Shown piece after piece: positions 1 to 7,652 of a stretch of DNA of 64,000 nt; the stretch's first letter is position 1; every line of letters begins with the position of its first letter. The notes below the pieces were generated by a model. It was given only the letters and a program-made list of their open reading frames with translations. It made no database searches and had not been told where the DNA came from. The stretch comes from Actinomadura terrae. Lineage in GTDB: Bacteria > Actinomycetota > Actinomycetes > Streptosporangiales > Streptosporangiaceae. The translations under genes were made by a program, and so were the position numbers. The DNA is taken from the NCBI RefSeq assembly GCF_022751215.1, contig NZ_JAICDG010000002.1:682001-746000 (forward strand), written 5' to 3'.

Positions 1-1
1 C

Positions 2-541
2 TACAAAGCGCATTATGACGAGACGCGGGCGCAGATCGAGCGGGAGATCGACGACGGCACGATCGAGCGGAACAACAGGAGCAACGACCAGATTGCCGCC
101 GAGCGCTTCCGTGACGTCGATGTTCGGGCCGAGCTGGAGCATGATCACAGACAGGTCAGGGAGGCCCGGCCGAACCCGGATGAGGCGCGCATCGATCCGG
201 AGCTCTCCGGGGACGCTAGGCTCGGCGCGATACGCCAGCACGCTGGGCAGATCGGCATGGGCCACGAAACGTCCACGGCCTACCACGTGCGCAAGCACTA
301 CAGCGAACTGCCGCCGGGGGAGCGAACCGGGGGCGGCCTCGTGCGGGACTTCCTCAACAGTGCGGAGCGCACTGTTCGAGAGGGGAGGATGGCCGATCGC
401 AGGGTCGAGGCCGATGGCACGGAGCGCATGCTGTTCCACCGCAAGGTCGGGGACCAGACAATGGAGGCCCTGGTCCTCCTGCGCCCGGACGGAAAGCTCA
501 TCATGCTCACCTACGGCGCGGAGAAGATCGGACACCTGTAG
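2..541 (+). CDS. C-terminal end of a large protein with a toxin-like last domain (partial)
   Basis: The gene enters from the left edge; 179 residues are visible and the true start lies outside the window. The first half is charged and looks like a coiled or linker region. The last ~100 residues contain a H-V-R-K-H cluster (visible residues 95-99) and finish with beta-strand-like segments ending in LIMLTYG. Short His/Lys-rich C-terminal domains of this layout are typical of RNase-type toxins of the barnase/EndoU/RelE (BECR) fold that sit at the end of polymorphic toxins. This is a similarity of pattern, not a proven family. The same region aligns by eye with residues 55-125 of the protein at 1242-2192, and the following gene looks like its partner. 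A metabolic enzyme cannot be excluded. Confidence 0.6.
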   Translation, partial: YKAHYDETRAQIEREIDDGTIERNNRSNDQIAAERFRDVDVRAELEHDHRQVREARPNPDEARIDPELSGDARLGAIRQHAGQIGMGHETSTAYHVRKHYSELPPGERTGGGLVRDFLNSAERTVREGRMADRRVEADGTERMLFHRKVGDQTMEALVLLRPDGKLIMLTYGAEKIGHL

Positions 542-577
542 TCTCCGCGGTCAAGCCATGAGTGGACGGTCGCAGGC

Positions 578-1222
578 GTGATTGACAGTGCGTGGCAGGA
601 TCGGCTCGACACGATGCGCGAACGCGCGGAGTGGCTTGAGGCAGTGGGCCCCGGCGGCGGGGACGACGTGGGCAGGGCTGTGATGAAGGCTCTGCTGGAG
701 GTCTACGACCGCTTGGCGAAATGGGGCGCGGCCGACCCGGCCGAGGCGGAGGCGCTCCGGGCCCGCGTCCGACGCCCCGACCTCGCCGACGACCTGCGTG
801 GCGAGCGTGCGCAGACCGCGCTGTCGGTCTATGCCAGCGAGGGCGAAAGGTACGCTTTGCGGGGGCGTAACGACGGCTACCGGCAGGCATGCGAATTCCG
901 CTCGGCGATCAAGCTGCTGACGGATGACTACGACGAGGTGGTCGTCGATCCGTTCGCCCAAGAGGCGTTGGATGATTTCGACGAAGAACTCCGCGACGTG
1001 GCCGACGACGCCACTCCGGTGCACCGGAACCAGGTTCCCTCCTGGGCTCCCCGGTCGCACTGGTGGTGGTGGAAACCCGATCACATCGACATGAGCATGC
1101 GTGAGTACCGCGAGCGCCTCTTCACGGGCGACCTTGAGGAGTACGAGAGCAAGGCGCCGGGCGCGGCCGACTGGCTGCGGTGCGGGGACAAGGAATGCTG
1201 GTGCTTCACCGCGCCAGGCTGA
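578..1222 (+). CDS. Unrecognised protein, candidate immunity partner of the upstream toxin-like domain
   Basis: A 214-residue acidic, soluble protein with no signal peptide or membrane segment. GTG at 578 is the first in-frame start after the upstream stop; ATG at 614 is the alternative. I do not recognise a named family. Residues ~20-165 align with residues ~175-310 of the protein encoded at 1242-2192. Shared landmarks are a helix with C-x-x-R-S-A, the acidic LDD-F/L-DEEL block and a terminal HWWW(W/N) motif. Here about 45 further residues follow the tryptophan cluster, with three cysteines close to the end (CGDKECWC). The position 36 bp after a toxin-like C-terminus and the acidic composition fit an immunity protein. 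That role is inference from context. Confidence 0.6.
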   Translation: MIDSAWQDRLDTMRERAEWLEAVGPGGGDDVGRAVMKALLEVYDRLAKWGAADPAEAEALRARVRRPDLADDLRGERAQTALSVYASEGERYALRGRNDGYRQACEFRSAIKLLTDDYDEVVVDPFAQEALDDFDEELRDVADDATPVHRNQVPSWAPRSHWWWWKPDHIDMSMREYRERLFTGDLEEYESKAPGAADWLRCGDKECWCFTAPG

Positions 1223-1241
1223 GGAAGTACGGGGCGGACAC

Positions 1242-2192
1242 ATGGCGAACGAGCAGAGCTCCGGCGGAGCGGCGGCAGGAGCGCCGCGTATCGATCCGGG
1301 GGAGCTGAACAGGCGGCTGCATGCCGATGTCGCCGAGATCGAGGCGATGGGCCGCACCGGCGCGCGGGTCGACCTGGCGGCCGGGGACGCGAGCGTTCCC
1401 GCGCAGGTGCGGGAACAGGCGGCGCGGATCGGGTTCGAGTCGCCCGTCGATGCCGCCGCGCAGTCGTTGCGGCACATCACCGAGCTTCCGGCGGCCGAGC
1501 GGGGAAGCGGCTCGCCGATCGTCCCGTATCACACCGCCGCAGGGCGGACCATCAGCGAAGGAGAGCTGGTCGCCCACACCACCAGCGCGGGCGCGCGGCA
1601 GGTGGTGTTCCGGCGTGCGGCCGCGGTCGCGGCCGATGTCACGGTGACGTTGGAGGCGGCTGTCCGCGTGACGGCCGACGGGTTCGCCTGGCTGGACTCG
1701 TTCGGTTGGCCCGTTGTCGAGACCGACGTCCCGGTCCACGCATTCGCCGGTTCTCGTGCCGACTATCTCGGTGCGGCGGTCACCGGGTTGCGTCAGGGCG
1801 GCCCGTTCGATCAGGTCATGCTCATGGTGTTCGCCACCGCGCTCGGAGATTTCGGCGACGGTGGTGACGACGCGCGGCGGGGAGAGTTGGCGGGGCTCGT
1901 CGGGGAGCGTCCAGGGCAGCTGGCGGCCTATGTGTCGCAGGCCGAGACGTACGCGGAGTCCGTCCGGGCGAACGGGCCGTACGGCGCGTGCCTGTACCGG
2001 TCGGCATTGGAGAGCCTGTTCGAGAACTACCTGGGCAGCGCCGCACTCGACCTGGTCGATCAAGAGGACCTCGACGACCTCGATGAGGAACTCCGCGAGG
2101 GGATCCCCGAGGCCGACTCGCTGGCCCCCGAGGCGATTCCGGCCGGGACGCCCGTCCATCACTGGTGGTGGAACCTCGCGGTCCGGGTCTGA
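1242..2192 (+). CDS. Two-domain protein: toxin-like N-terminal half fused to the HWWW domain
   Basis: 316 residues, ATG preceded by a GGGGCGG purine run and 19 bp after the previous stop. Residues ~55-125 resemble the C-terminal domain of the gene at 2-541: a V/I-R-x-Q/H-A-x-x-I-G segment, then H-x-x-EL-P-x-x-ER, and later a VVFRR/LFHRK strand. The H-x-x-K-H cluster of the first gene is reduced to S-L-R-H. Residues ~175-310 align with the whole of the product of 578-1222, including the LDDLDEEL block and the terminal HHWWWN. The gene therefore seems to join, in one polypeptide, domains that are separate in the two genes before it. No family is recognised; function unknown. The alignments were made by eye. 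Confidence 0.65.
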   Translation: MANEQSSGGAAAGAPRIDPGELNRRLHADVAEIEAMGRTGARVDLAAGDASVPAQVREQAARIGFESPVDAAAQSLRHITELPAAERGSGSPIVPYHTAAGRTISEGELVAHTTSAGARQVVFRRAAAVAADVTVTLEAAVRVTADGFAWLDSFGWPVVETDVPVHAFAGSRADYLGAAVTGLRQGGPFDQVMLMVFATALGDFGDGGDDARRGELAGLVGERPGQLAAYVSQAETYAESVRANGPYGACLYRSALESLFENYLGSAALDLVDQEDLDDLDEELREGIPEADSLAPEAIPAGTPVHHWWWNLAVRV

Positions 2193-2207
2193 CCGCGTGG
2201 GCCCTGG

Positions 2208-2213
2208 CATGAT
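2208..2213 (+). promoter_or_regulatory. Candidate -10 element for a leaderless PH-protein mRNA
   Basis: CATGAT lies exactly six bases before the ATG at 2220 and no Shine-Dalgarno sequence is present. This spacing would place the transcript start at the start codon. Confidence 0.3.
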
Positions 2214-2219
2214 CGGGCC

Positions 2220-2882
2220 ATGACCATTCGTTCCACCGGCGGGCGCATCGCCGCGTTCGCCTGGTTCGCGTTCGCCGTGCTGAACCTGCTGGATCTGGCG
2301 TTCAACATCACCGGCAAGGGCGATCCGCACTACACGGTGACGACGGGGACCATCGCGGCGCTGCTGCTGCTGGGCTGCGCGCTCGCCTACGTCCTCGGGC
2401 TGCGTCCGGCGATCATCGGGGACGAGGAGCGGGGCGTCGTCATCCGCAACCCGCTGCGGGACGTGCGGGTGCCGTGGCGCGCCGTCCGGGAGATCGAGGG
2501 GACGCACGCGGTGACGGTCCGGTTCGCCGGGCCGGACGGGGCGGAGCTGAAGGCGCGGGCGTGGGTGCACCAGACCTCGCCGCGCGCCCAGGCGAAGGCG
2601 GAGGCGCGGGCCCGGCGGGACGAGGCGCACGCGAAGGTGCCCACCGCGAAGCTCAAGGGCCGCACGCCCGCCGCCTACGCCGCGCAGCGGCTCAACGAGA
2701 TCGGTGACCGGAGCCGTCCGCGGACGCGCTCGGGCGCGCCGGACAAGGCGGCGGCCGCGCGTGCGGCCGAGGAGGCGAGCCCCGCGCGGGGCGCCGTCAC
2801 CTGGTCGGTTCCGGCGTTGGCGTCGCTGACCGTCCCGCTGCTGCTGCTCGTGGCGCTGGGGGTCGCCTCCGTGCTCAACTAG
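2220..2882 (+). CDS. PH-domain (bPH-type) membrane protein
   Basis: 220 residues. Two N-terminal membrane helices (about residues 9-30 and 43-62) are followed by a short PH-like beta domain (about 64-115; GLRPAIIGDEERGVVIRNPL and WRAVREIEG). A charged Ala/Arg-rich helical stretch with many Lys comes next, then a C-terminal membrane helix (about 198-218). The layout matches the small actinobacterial membrane proteins annotated as PH domain-containing; their biochemical role is not known. There is no ribosome binding site in front of ATG 2220, so translation may be leaderless. The TAG stop overlaps the stop of the opposing mutase gene in a shared CTAG. Confidence 0.8.
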   Translation: MTIRSTGGRIAAFAWFAFAVLNLLDLAFNITGKGDPHYTVTTGTIAALLLLGCALAYVLGLRPAIIGDEERGVVIRNPLRDVRVPWRAVREIEGTHAVTVRFAGPDGAELKARAWVHQTSPRAQAKAEARARRDEAHAKVPTAKLKGRTPAAYAAQRLNEIGDRSRPRTRSGAPDKAAAARAAEEASPARGAVTWSVPALASLTVPLLLLVALGVASVLN

Positions 2883-4522
2883 AGGCCCAGGGCGATCGAT
2901 AGATCGGCCTTGAGGGCTTCGAGGTCGGCCGCGGCTTGGGCGCGGGGCGCGTCCGCCGGGAGGACGACCTCCAGATAGCACTTGAGCTTGGGCTCCGTCC
3001 CGGACGGCCGGACGACGATCCGCGCCCCTCCGTCGAGCCGGAACCGGAGGCCGTCGGTGGGCGGCAGCCCGCCCTCGCCCCGGGCCAGGTCGTCGGACGC
3101 GACGACCGCGCGTCCGCCCAGCTCGGTCGGGGGCGCAGCGCGCAGCCGGGCCATCGCTCCGGCGATCAGCGACAGGTCCTCGACGCGGACCGACAGCTGC
3201 GCGGTCGCGTGCAGCCCGTACCGGCGGGCCTGGTCGTCGAGGAGGTCGAGCAGCGTGCGGCCGTCGCGTTTCGCCTCGGCGGCGAGGGCGGCGACCGCGA
3301 GGGCCGCGCCGATGCCGTCCTTGTCGTTGACGAGGACGCCCCGGTCATCGCCGACGCAGTGGCCGAGGGCCTCCTCGTAGCCGAACACGAGCCGGTCGCC
3401 GGGCCGCGCCGCCTTCATGATCCACTTGAAGCCGGTGAGCGACTCGGCGAACCGGACGCCGTGCGCGGCGGCGATGTCGGCCAGCAGCGAGGACGACACG
3501 ATCGTCGTCACGACCAGCCGATCGTCGCCGGTGGTGTGCCGCAGGACGTGCTCGGCGAGCAGGCCGCCGACCTCGTCGCCGGTGAGGGGCCGCCAGCCGT
3601 CCGGCGTGGGCACCGCGACCGAGCAGCGGTCGGCGTCCGGGTCGTTGGCGATCACCAGGTCGGCGCCGCGCGCGGCGGCGAGCGCGAGCGCCAGGTCGAG
3701 CGCGCCCGGTTCCTCCGGGTTCGGAAACGCGACGGTCGGGAAGTCGGGATCGGGGTCGGCCTGTTCCGGGACGACGACCGGCGCCGGGAAACCGGCCCGC
3801 TCGAACGCCTGGAGCAGCACGTCGCGTCCGACGCCGTGCATCGGCGTGTAGACGACGGAGATATCGCGCGCGTCGCCGAGGCGCAGGCTCGTGACCGCGT
3901 CCAGGTACAACTCGGTGTCGTGGTGGACGGGCCAGCGGTCGCCGAGGGGGAGGGCGTCGACGCGTCCGACGGCGTCGATCGCGGCGGAGATCTCGGTGTC
4001 CTGCGGCGGGACGATCTGCGCGCCGTCGCCCCAGTACACCTTGTAGCCGTTGTCGCGCGGCGGGTTGTGGCTCGCGGTCACCATGACGCCCGCGACGACG
4101 TCGTCGAACGCCTGCGTGAAGTGCGCGAGGACGGGCGTCGGGACCGGCTCGGCGAACACCTCGGGCCGCAGCCCCGCCCCGGCGAGGACGGCCGCGGTGT
4201 CGTCGGCGAACCGCCGGGAGCCGTGCCGGGCGTCGAACCCGACGATCACCCGGCCGCCGCGCGGCAGGCACGCCGCGAGCCCGGCGGCGGCGCGCATCAC
4301 GGTCACCCGGTTCATCCGGTTGGGCCCGGCGCCCAGCTCGCCGCGCAGCCCGGCCGTGCCGAACTCCAGCCGCGCGCCGAACCGGTCGGCGAGGGCCTGC
4401 TCGTCGCCCGCGTCGAGGATCGCGCGCAGTTCCTCACGGGTCGCGGGGTCGGGGTCCTGCGCGAGCCACAGCTCCGCCTGGGCTCGAAGCTCGCTCATGG
4501 CTTGCGCACGGGGCTCGCTCAT
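2879..4522 (-). CDS. Phosphohexomutase (phosphomannomutase/phosphoglucomutase family)
   Basis: 547 residues, the large form of the alpha-D-phosphohexomutase family, which interconverts hexose 1- and 6-phosphates through a phosphoserine for sugar-nucleotide supply. Visible landmarks: [18 protein letters not shown] near the N-terminus, the catalytic TASHNPP loop (Ser151 from this start), the metal loop NDPDADR, the sugar-specificity loop around FGYEEALGH, and [12 protein letters not shown] near the end. ATG 4522 overlaps the purine nucleoside phosphorylase stop as ATGA, so translation is probably coupled. An imperfect 24-bp duplication puts a second good ATG at 4498. Sugar specificity (mannose, glucose or ribose phosphate) cannot be read from the sequence. 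The closest named parallel by context is PmmB, next to the phosphorylase gene in M. tuberculosis. Confidence 0.93.
   Translation of the reverse strand: MSEPRAQAMSELRAQAELWLAQDPDPATREELRAILDAGDEQALADRFGARLEFGTAGLRGELGAGPNRMNRVTVMRAAAGLAACLPRGGRVIVGFDARHGSRRFADDTAAVLAGAGLRPEVFAEPVPTPVLAHFTQAFDDVVAGVMVTASHNPPRDNGYKVYWGDGAQIVPPQDTEISAAIDAVGRVDALPLGDRWPVHHDTELYLDAVTSLRLGDARDISVVYTPMHGVGRDVLLQAFERAGFPAPVVVPEQADPDPDFPTVAFPNPEEPGALDLALALAAARGADLVIANDPDADRCSVAVPTPDGWRPLTGDEVGGLLAEHVLRHTTGDDRLVVTTIVSSSLLADIAAAHGVRFAESLTGFKWIMKAARPGDRLVFGYEEALGHCVGDDRGVLVNDKDGIGAALAVAALAAEAKRDGRTLLDLLDDQARRYGLHATAQLSVRVEDLSLIAGAMARLRAAPPTELGGRAVVASDDLARGEGGLPPTDGLRFRLDGGARIVVRPSGTEPKLKCYLEVVLPADAPRAQAAADLEALKADLSIALGL
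4475..4522 (-). repeat. Tandem 24-bp duplication spanning the mutase start codon
   Basis: Two adjacent 24-bp units (4522-4499 and 4498-4475 on the minus strand) both begin ATGAGCGAGC and encode MSEPRAQA then MSELRAQA. They differ at about six positions. The duplication supplies two in-frame start codons; only the first overlaps the upstream stop. Confidence 0.8.
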
Positions 4523-5319
4523 AGCTTGGACAGGACGGTGCGGAGGAGCGCGCCCATGCGCCCGGCGGACGCGCGGCCCGCCTCCAGGACCTCCTCGTGG
4601 TCCAGCGGCTCGTCCGACAGGCCCGCCGCGATGTTGGTGACGAGCGAGATGCCGAGCACGTCCGCGCCGCCCTCGCGGGCCGCGACCGTCTCCAGGACGG
4701 TGGACATCCCGACGATGTCGGCGCCCAGCGTCCGCAGCATCCGTACCTCGGCGGGCGTCTCGTAGGTCGGGCCGCGCAGCGCCGCGTAGACGCCCTCCGG
4801 CAGCGACGGGTCGACCTCCTTGGCGAGGGCCCGCAGCCGTCCCGAGTACGCCTCGGTCAGGTCGAGGAAGGACGCCCCGGTCATCGGGTTCGCGCCGGAC
4901 AGGTTCAGATGGTCGGAGATCAGGACGGGGTCGCCGACGCGCTGGTGCTCGGGCCGCAGCCCGCCCGCCGCGTTCGTCAGCACGATCGTCTTGACGCCCG
5001 CGGCGAGGGCCGTCCGGACGCCGTGCACGACCGCGGCCGGGCCGCGTCCCTCGTACAGGTGGGTGCGGCCGAGGAAGACCAGCGTGCGGGGCCCGCCGCA
5101 CTCCACGACGCGGATCTTGCCCGCGTGGCCCTCCACGGCGGGCGGCGCGAAGCCGGGCAGGTCGGTGACGGGGACCTCGGTGACCGGGTCGCCGAGCGCG
5201 TCGGCGGCCGGGACCCAGCCCGAGCCCATCACCAGGGCGACGTCGAAGGAGTCGGTGGACGTGCGGGCCCGGAGGGCGTCCGCCGCGTCCCGTGCCAGTG
5301 CGAATGCATCGTTGCTCAC
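4519..5319 (-). CDS. punA: Purine nucleoside phosphorylase
   Basis: 266 residues, the trimeric PNP type that splits (deoxy)inosine and guanosine with phosphate in purine salvage. Motifs in order: phosphate-binding VMGSGWVP near residue 30, [30 protein letters not shown], the purine-site loop [15 protein letters not shown], and MSTVLE with SLVTNIAAG. Start GTG 5319 has no Shine-Dalgarno sequence but a TAGTCT box ends 7 bases before it, suggesting a leaderless message. It lies 36 bp after the cyclotransferase-like gene, and its stop overlaps the mutase start, so the three genes probably form one minus-strand unit that passes pentose phosphates to the mutase. Confidence 0.95.
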   Translation of the reverse strand: MSNDAFALARDAADALRARTSTDSFDVALVMGSGWVPAADALGDPVTEVPVTDLPGFAPPAVEGHAGKIRVVECGGPRTLVFLGRTHLYEGRGPAAVVHGVRTALAAGVKTIVLTNAAGGLRPEHQRVGDPVLISDHLNLSGANPMTGASFLDLTEAYSGRLRALAKEVDPSLPEGVYAALRGPTYETPAEVRMLRTLGADIVGMSTVLETVAAREGGADVLGISLVTNIAAGLSDEPLDHEEVLEAGRASAGRMGALLRTVLSKL

Positions 5320-5326
5320 AAATGAC

Positions 5327-5332
5327 AGACTA
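5327..5332 (-). promoter_or_regulatory. Candidate -10 element for leaderless punA
   Basis: TAGTCT on the minus strand, seven bases before the GTG start; no ribosome binding site is visible. The -35 box is not obvious. Confidence 0.35.
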
Positions 5333-5355
5333 TCGCCAAAAATGCCACACTCCGG

Positions 5356-5808
5356 TCAGTCGCCCAGCGAGGCGCAGGGACGGGTCCGCAGGTCCTTGAC
5401 GTAGTCGTCGGGCGCGCCGGCCTTCTCCGCCGCGTCCGCGAGGATGCCCACGTACCGGGCGGACGGCAGGCCGCCCTCGTAGTCGTCCAGGACGTACATC
5501 CAGCACAGGACGTCGCCGTCGAGCGTGTGCACCCGGGCCCTGACCTTGCGGTACACCTCCAAGGACGCGCCCTCCCAGGCGTCCAGCTCCTTCTCGTCCC
5601 ACGGGGGCACGTCGTAGATGACGACGAAGACCTGCTCGAACCGGTCCTCGACGACGGTCGCGAGCGCGCCGTCCCAGCCCTTGTCCTGGCCGCCGAAGGT
5701 CAACCGCCACCCGGTCAGCCACCCGGTGCCGCGCATCGGGGAATGCGGAGCCCGGGTCGCCATCTGCTCGGGGTCCATGTTTGATGCGTACGCCGCGTAC
5801 AGAGCCAC
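5356..5808 (-). CDS. Gamma-glutamylcyclotransferase-like protein
   Basis: 150 residues from GTG 5808. The N-terminus LYAAYASNMDPEQM carries the Y-x-S-N-M signature of the GGCT/AIG2 fold. Later landmarks are GTGWLTGWRLTFGG, the ALATVVED strand, the acidic ELDAWEGA around the expected catalytic Glu, and YVLDDYEGGLPSARYVG. Family members cyclise gamma-glutamyl groups, but the substrate of the actinobacterial branch is not established. TTG 5817 is an alternative start that adds three residues. GTG fits the usual position next to the first strand, and a TACGCT box lies eight bases upstream. It is first in the likely unit with punA and the mutase. Confidence 0.8.
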   Translation of the reverse strand: MALYAAYASNMDPEQMATRAPHSPMRGTGWLTGWRLTFGGQDKGWDGALATVVEDRFEQVFVVIYDVPPWDEKELDAWEGASLEVYRKVRARVHTLDGDVLCWMYVLDDYEGGLPSARYVGILADAAEKAGAPDDYVKDLRTRPCASLGD

Positions 5809-5926
5809 GTTGGCCAAGCGTACGCCACGGGCCCGCGCGCCGCCGGGTGTCGCGGCCGGGCGGTACGCAGGGTAAAGGCGCCCGGTTCAGGGGTCTCGGA
5901 CGGTTCACTCCCGTACATAGGAAACA

Positions 5927-7321
5927 ATGGGAAATGTGACCCGCATCGTGATCATCGGAGGAGGGCCGGGCGGCTACGAGGCCGCGCTCGTCGCGGCGCA
6001 GCTCGGCGCGGACGTGACCGTCGTCGAGCGCGACGGCCCCGGCGGGGCGTGCGTGCTCACCGACTGCGTGCCCTCCAAGACGCTCATCGCCACCTCCACC
6101 CGCATGGCGGTCATGTCGGAGTCGGCGGGGCTCGGCCTGCGCTTCAACGGCGGCCCCGACGGCGTCGTCGGCGGCCTGGAGGCCGACATCGCGACGGTCA
6201 ACAAGCGCGTGAAGGACCTCGCGCGGGCCCAGTCGTTCGACGTCGCCGAGCGGCTCGCCTACGAGGAGGTCAAGATCGTCCGGGGCGAGGCGCGGCTGGT
6301 CGAGCCGCATGTCGTCGCGGTCGGCGAGCGCCGCATCCAGGCCGACATCGTGTTGCTGGCGACCGGCGCCACCCCGCGCGTGCTGCCCGGCGCCGAGCCG
6401 GACGGTGAACGCGTCCTCAACTGGCGCCAGCTCTACGACCTGCCCGAACTTCCCAAGGAACTGATCGTCGTCGGGTCCGGTGTGACCGGCGCCGAGCTGG
6501 CCGGGGCCTACCTCTCGCTCGGGTCGAAGGTCACGCTGGTGTCCTCGCGCGACCGGATCCTGCCCACCGAGGACGCCGACGCCGCGTCCGTCCTCCAGGA
6601 CGTCTTCCTGCGCCGCGGGATGAACGTGATGTCACGTTCCAGGGCGGCGGGCGTCGAGCGCTCGGGCGACGGCGTGATCGTCACGCTGGAGGACGGCACC
6701 AAGGTCGAGGGCACGCACTGCCTCATGACGGTCGGCATGGTTCCCAACACCGGCGGCATCGGCCTTGAGGAGGTCGGCGTCCGCTGCGACTCGCGCGGGT
6801 TCGTCGAGGTCGACAAGGTGTCGCGGACGTCCGTCCCGCACATCTACGCCTCCGGCGACTGCACCGGCGTGCTGATGCTCGCCTCCGTCGCGGGCATGCA
6901 GGGCCGCATCGCCATGTGGCACGCGCTCGGCGAGGCCGTCCAGCCGCTCAAGCTCGGCTGGGTCGCCTCCAACATCTTCACCGACCCCGAGGTCGCCTCG
7001 GTCGGCGTGACGCAGCGGATGGTCGACACCGGCGAGGTCAACGCCCGCACCGTCATGCTGCCGCTGTTCACCAACGCGCGCGCCAAGATGCAGGGCTTCG
7101 AGGACGGGTTCGTCAAGCTGTTCTGCCGCCCGGCCACGGGCATCGTGCTCGGCGGCGTCATCGTGGCGCCGCGCGCGAGCGAGCTGATCCTCGGCGTGTC
7201 GGTCGCCGTCCAGCAGCACCTCACGGTCGAACAGGTCGCCCACACGTTCGCGGTGTACCCGTCGCTGTCGGGCAGCATCACCGAGGCGTCTCGCCGCCTG
7301 ATGTCCGAGAAGGCGTACTAG
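5927..7321 (+). CDS. lpdA: NAD(P)H-quinone dehydrogenase of the LpdA type
   Basis: 464-residue flavoprotein disulphide-reductase fold. FAD site GGGPGGYEAALVAA at the N-terminus, second dinucleotide site GSGVTGAELAGAYLSLG, and the FAD-closing IYASGDCTG. The redox region reads CVLTDCVPSKT, not the CxxxxC of true lipoamide dehydrogenases. This matches mycobacterial LpdA (Rv3303c), a quinone reductase that does not work in pyruvate dehydrogenase; the shared DGER-x-L-x-WRQLYDL and NARAKM motifs support that. AGGAAAC six bases before ATG 5927 is the ribosome site; GTG 5936 is possible. The gene runs opposite to the cyclotransferase-like gene and is separated by 13 bp from a convergent membrane-protein gene. 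A role in redox defence is inferred from the homologue. Confidence 0.93.
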   Translation: MGNVTRIVIIGGGPGGYEAALVAAQLGADVTVVERDGPGGACVLTDCVPSKTLIATSTRMAVMSESAGLGLRFNGGPDGVVGGLEADIATVNKRVKDLARAQSFDVAERLAYEEVKIVRGEARLVEPHVVAVGERRIQADIVLLATGATPRVLPGAEPDGERVLNWRQLYDLPELPKELIVVGSGVTGAELAGAYLSLGSKVTLVSSRDRILPTEDADAASVLQDVFLRRGMNVMSRSRAAGVERSGDGVIVTLEDGTKVEGTHCLMTVGMVPNTGGIGLEEVGVRCDSRGFVEVDKVSRTSVPHIYASGDCTGVLMLASVAGMQGRIAMWHALGEAVQPLKLGWVASNIFTDPEVASVGVTQRMVDTGEVNARTVMLPLFTNARAKMQGFEDGFVKLFCRPATGIVLGGVIVAPRASELILGVSVAVQQHLTVEQVAHTFAVYPSLSGSITEASRRLMSEKAY

Positions 7322-7334
7322 CCGCCGATCCCGG

Positions 7335-7652
7335 TCAGCGGTCCGGCGGGGAGAGGCCGTGGCGGCGCAGGCGGGCGCGGCGCAGGTCGTTGGAGCCGAT
7401 CGCCACCGCGAGCACGCTGCTCACCAGCGCCAGCAGCGGGACGCCGATCCGCGTCCACAGGGGGCCGGGCAGCAGCGCGAGTCCGGCGCAGATCGGGAGC
7501 ATCACGGCCAGGTGCCGCAGCAGGAGACGCGTCCGCCAGCCCGCGTCGGTGAGGTCGTGCCTGACCCAGTCGCGGTTGCCCGGCGGGAGCCGGAAGCCCA
7601 GCGCGTACCCGGCCTGGCGGAGCGGGCCCGGGTCTCCTGGAAGGCGGCTCAT
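7335..7652 (-). CDS. Small membrane protein, resembling DUF5313
   Basis: 105 residues. A soluble N-terminal part (R-x-A-G-Y-A-L-G-F-R-L-P, then NRDWVRHDLTDAGWRTRLL) is followed by two membrane helices (about residues 45-63 and 68-87) and a basic C-terminus. The N-terminal pattern is that of short actinobacterial DUF5313 proteins, whose function is unknown. ATG 7652 shares its A with the stop of the preceding minus-strand gene (TGATG), so the two are probably co-translated. Confidence 0.7.
   Translation of the reverse strand: MSRLPGDPGPLRQAGYALGFRLPPGNRDWVRHDLTDAGWRTRLLLRHLAVMLPICAGLALLPGPLWTRIGVPLLALVSSVLAVAIGSNDLRRARLRRHGLSPPDR

Noticed and set aside
2936..4765. A 600-codon open frame antisense to the phosphohexomutase
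   Set aside because: High-GC coding DNA leaves the opposite strand open; the frame has Arg/Asp/Val-biased sequence and no motifs.
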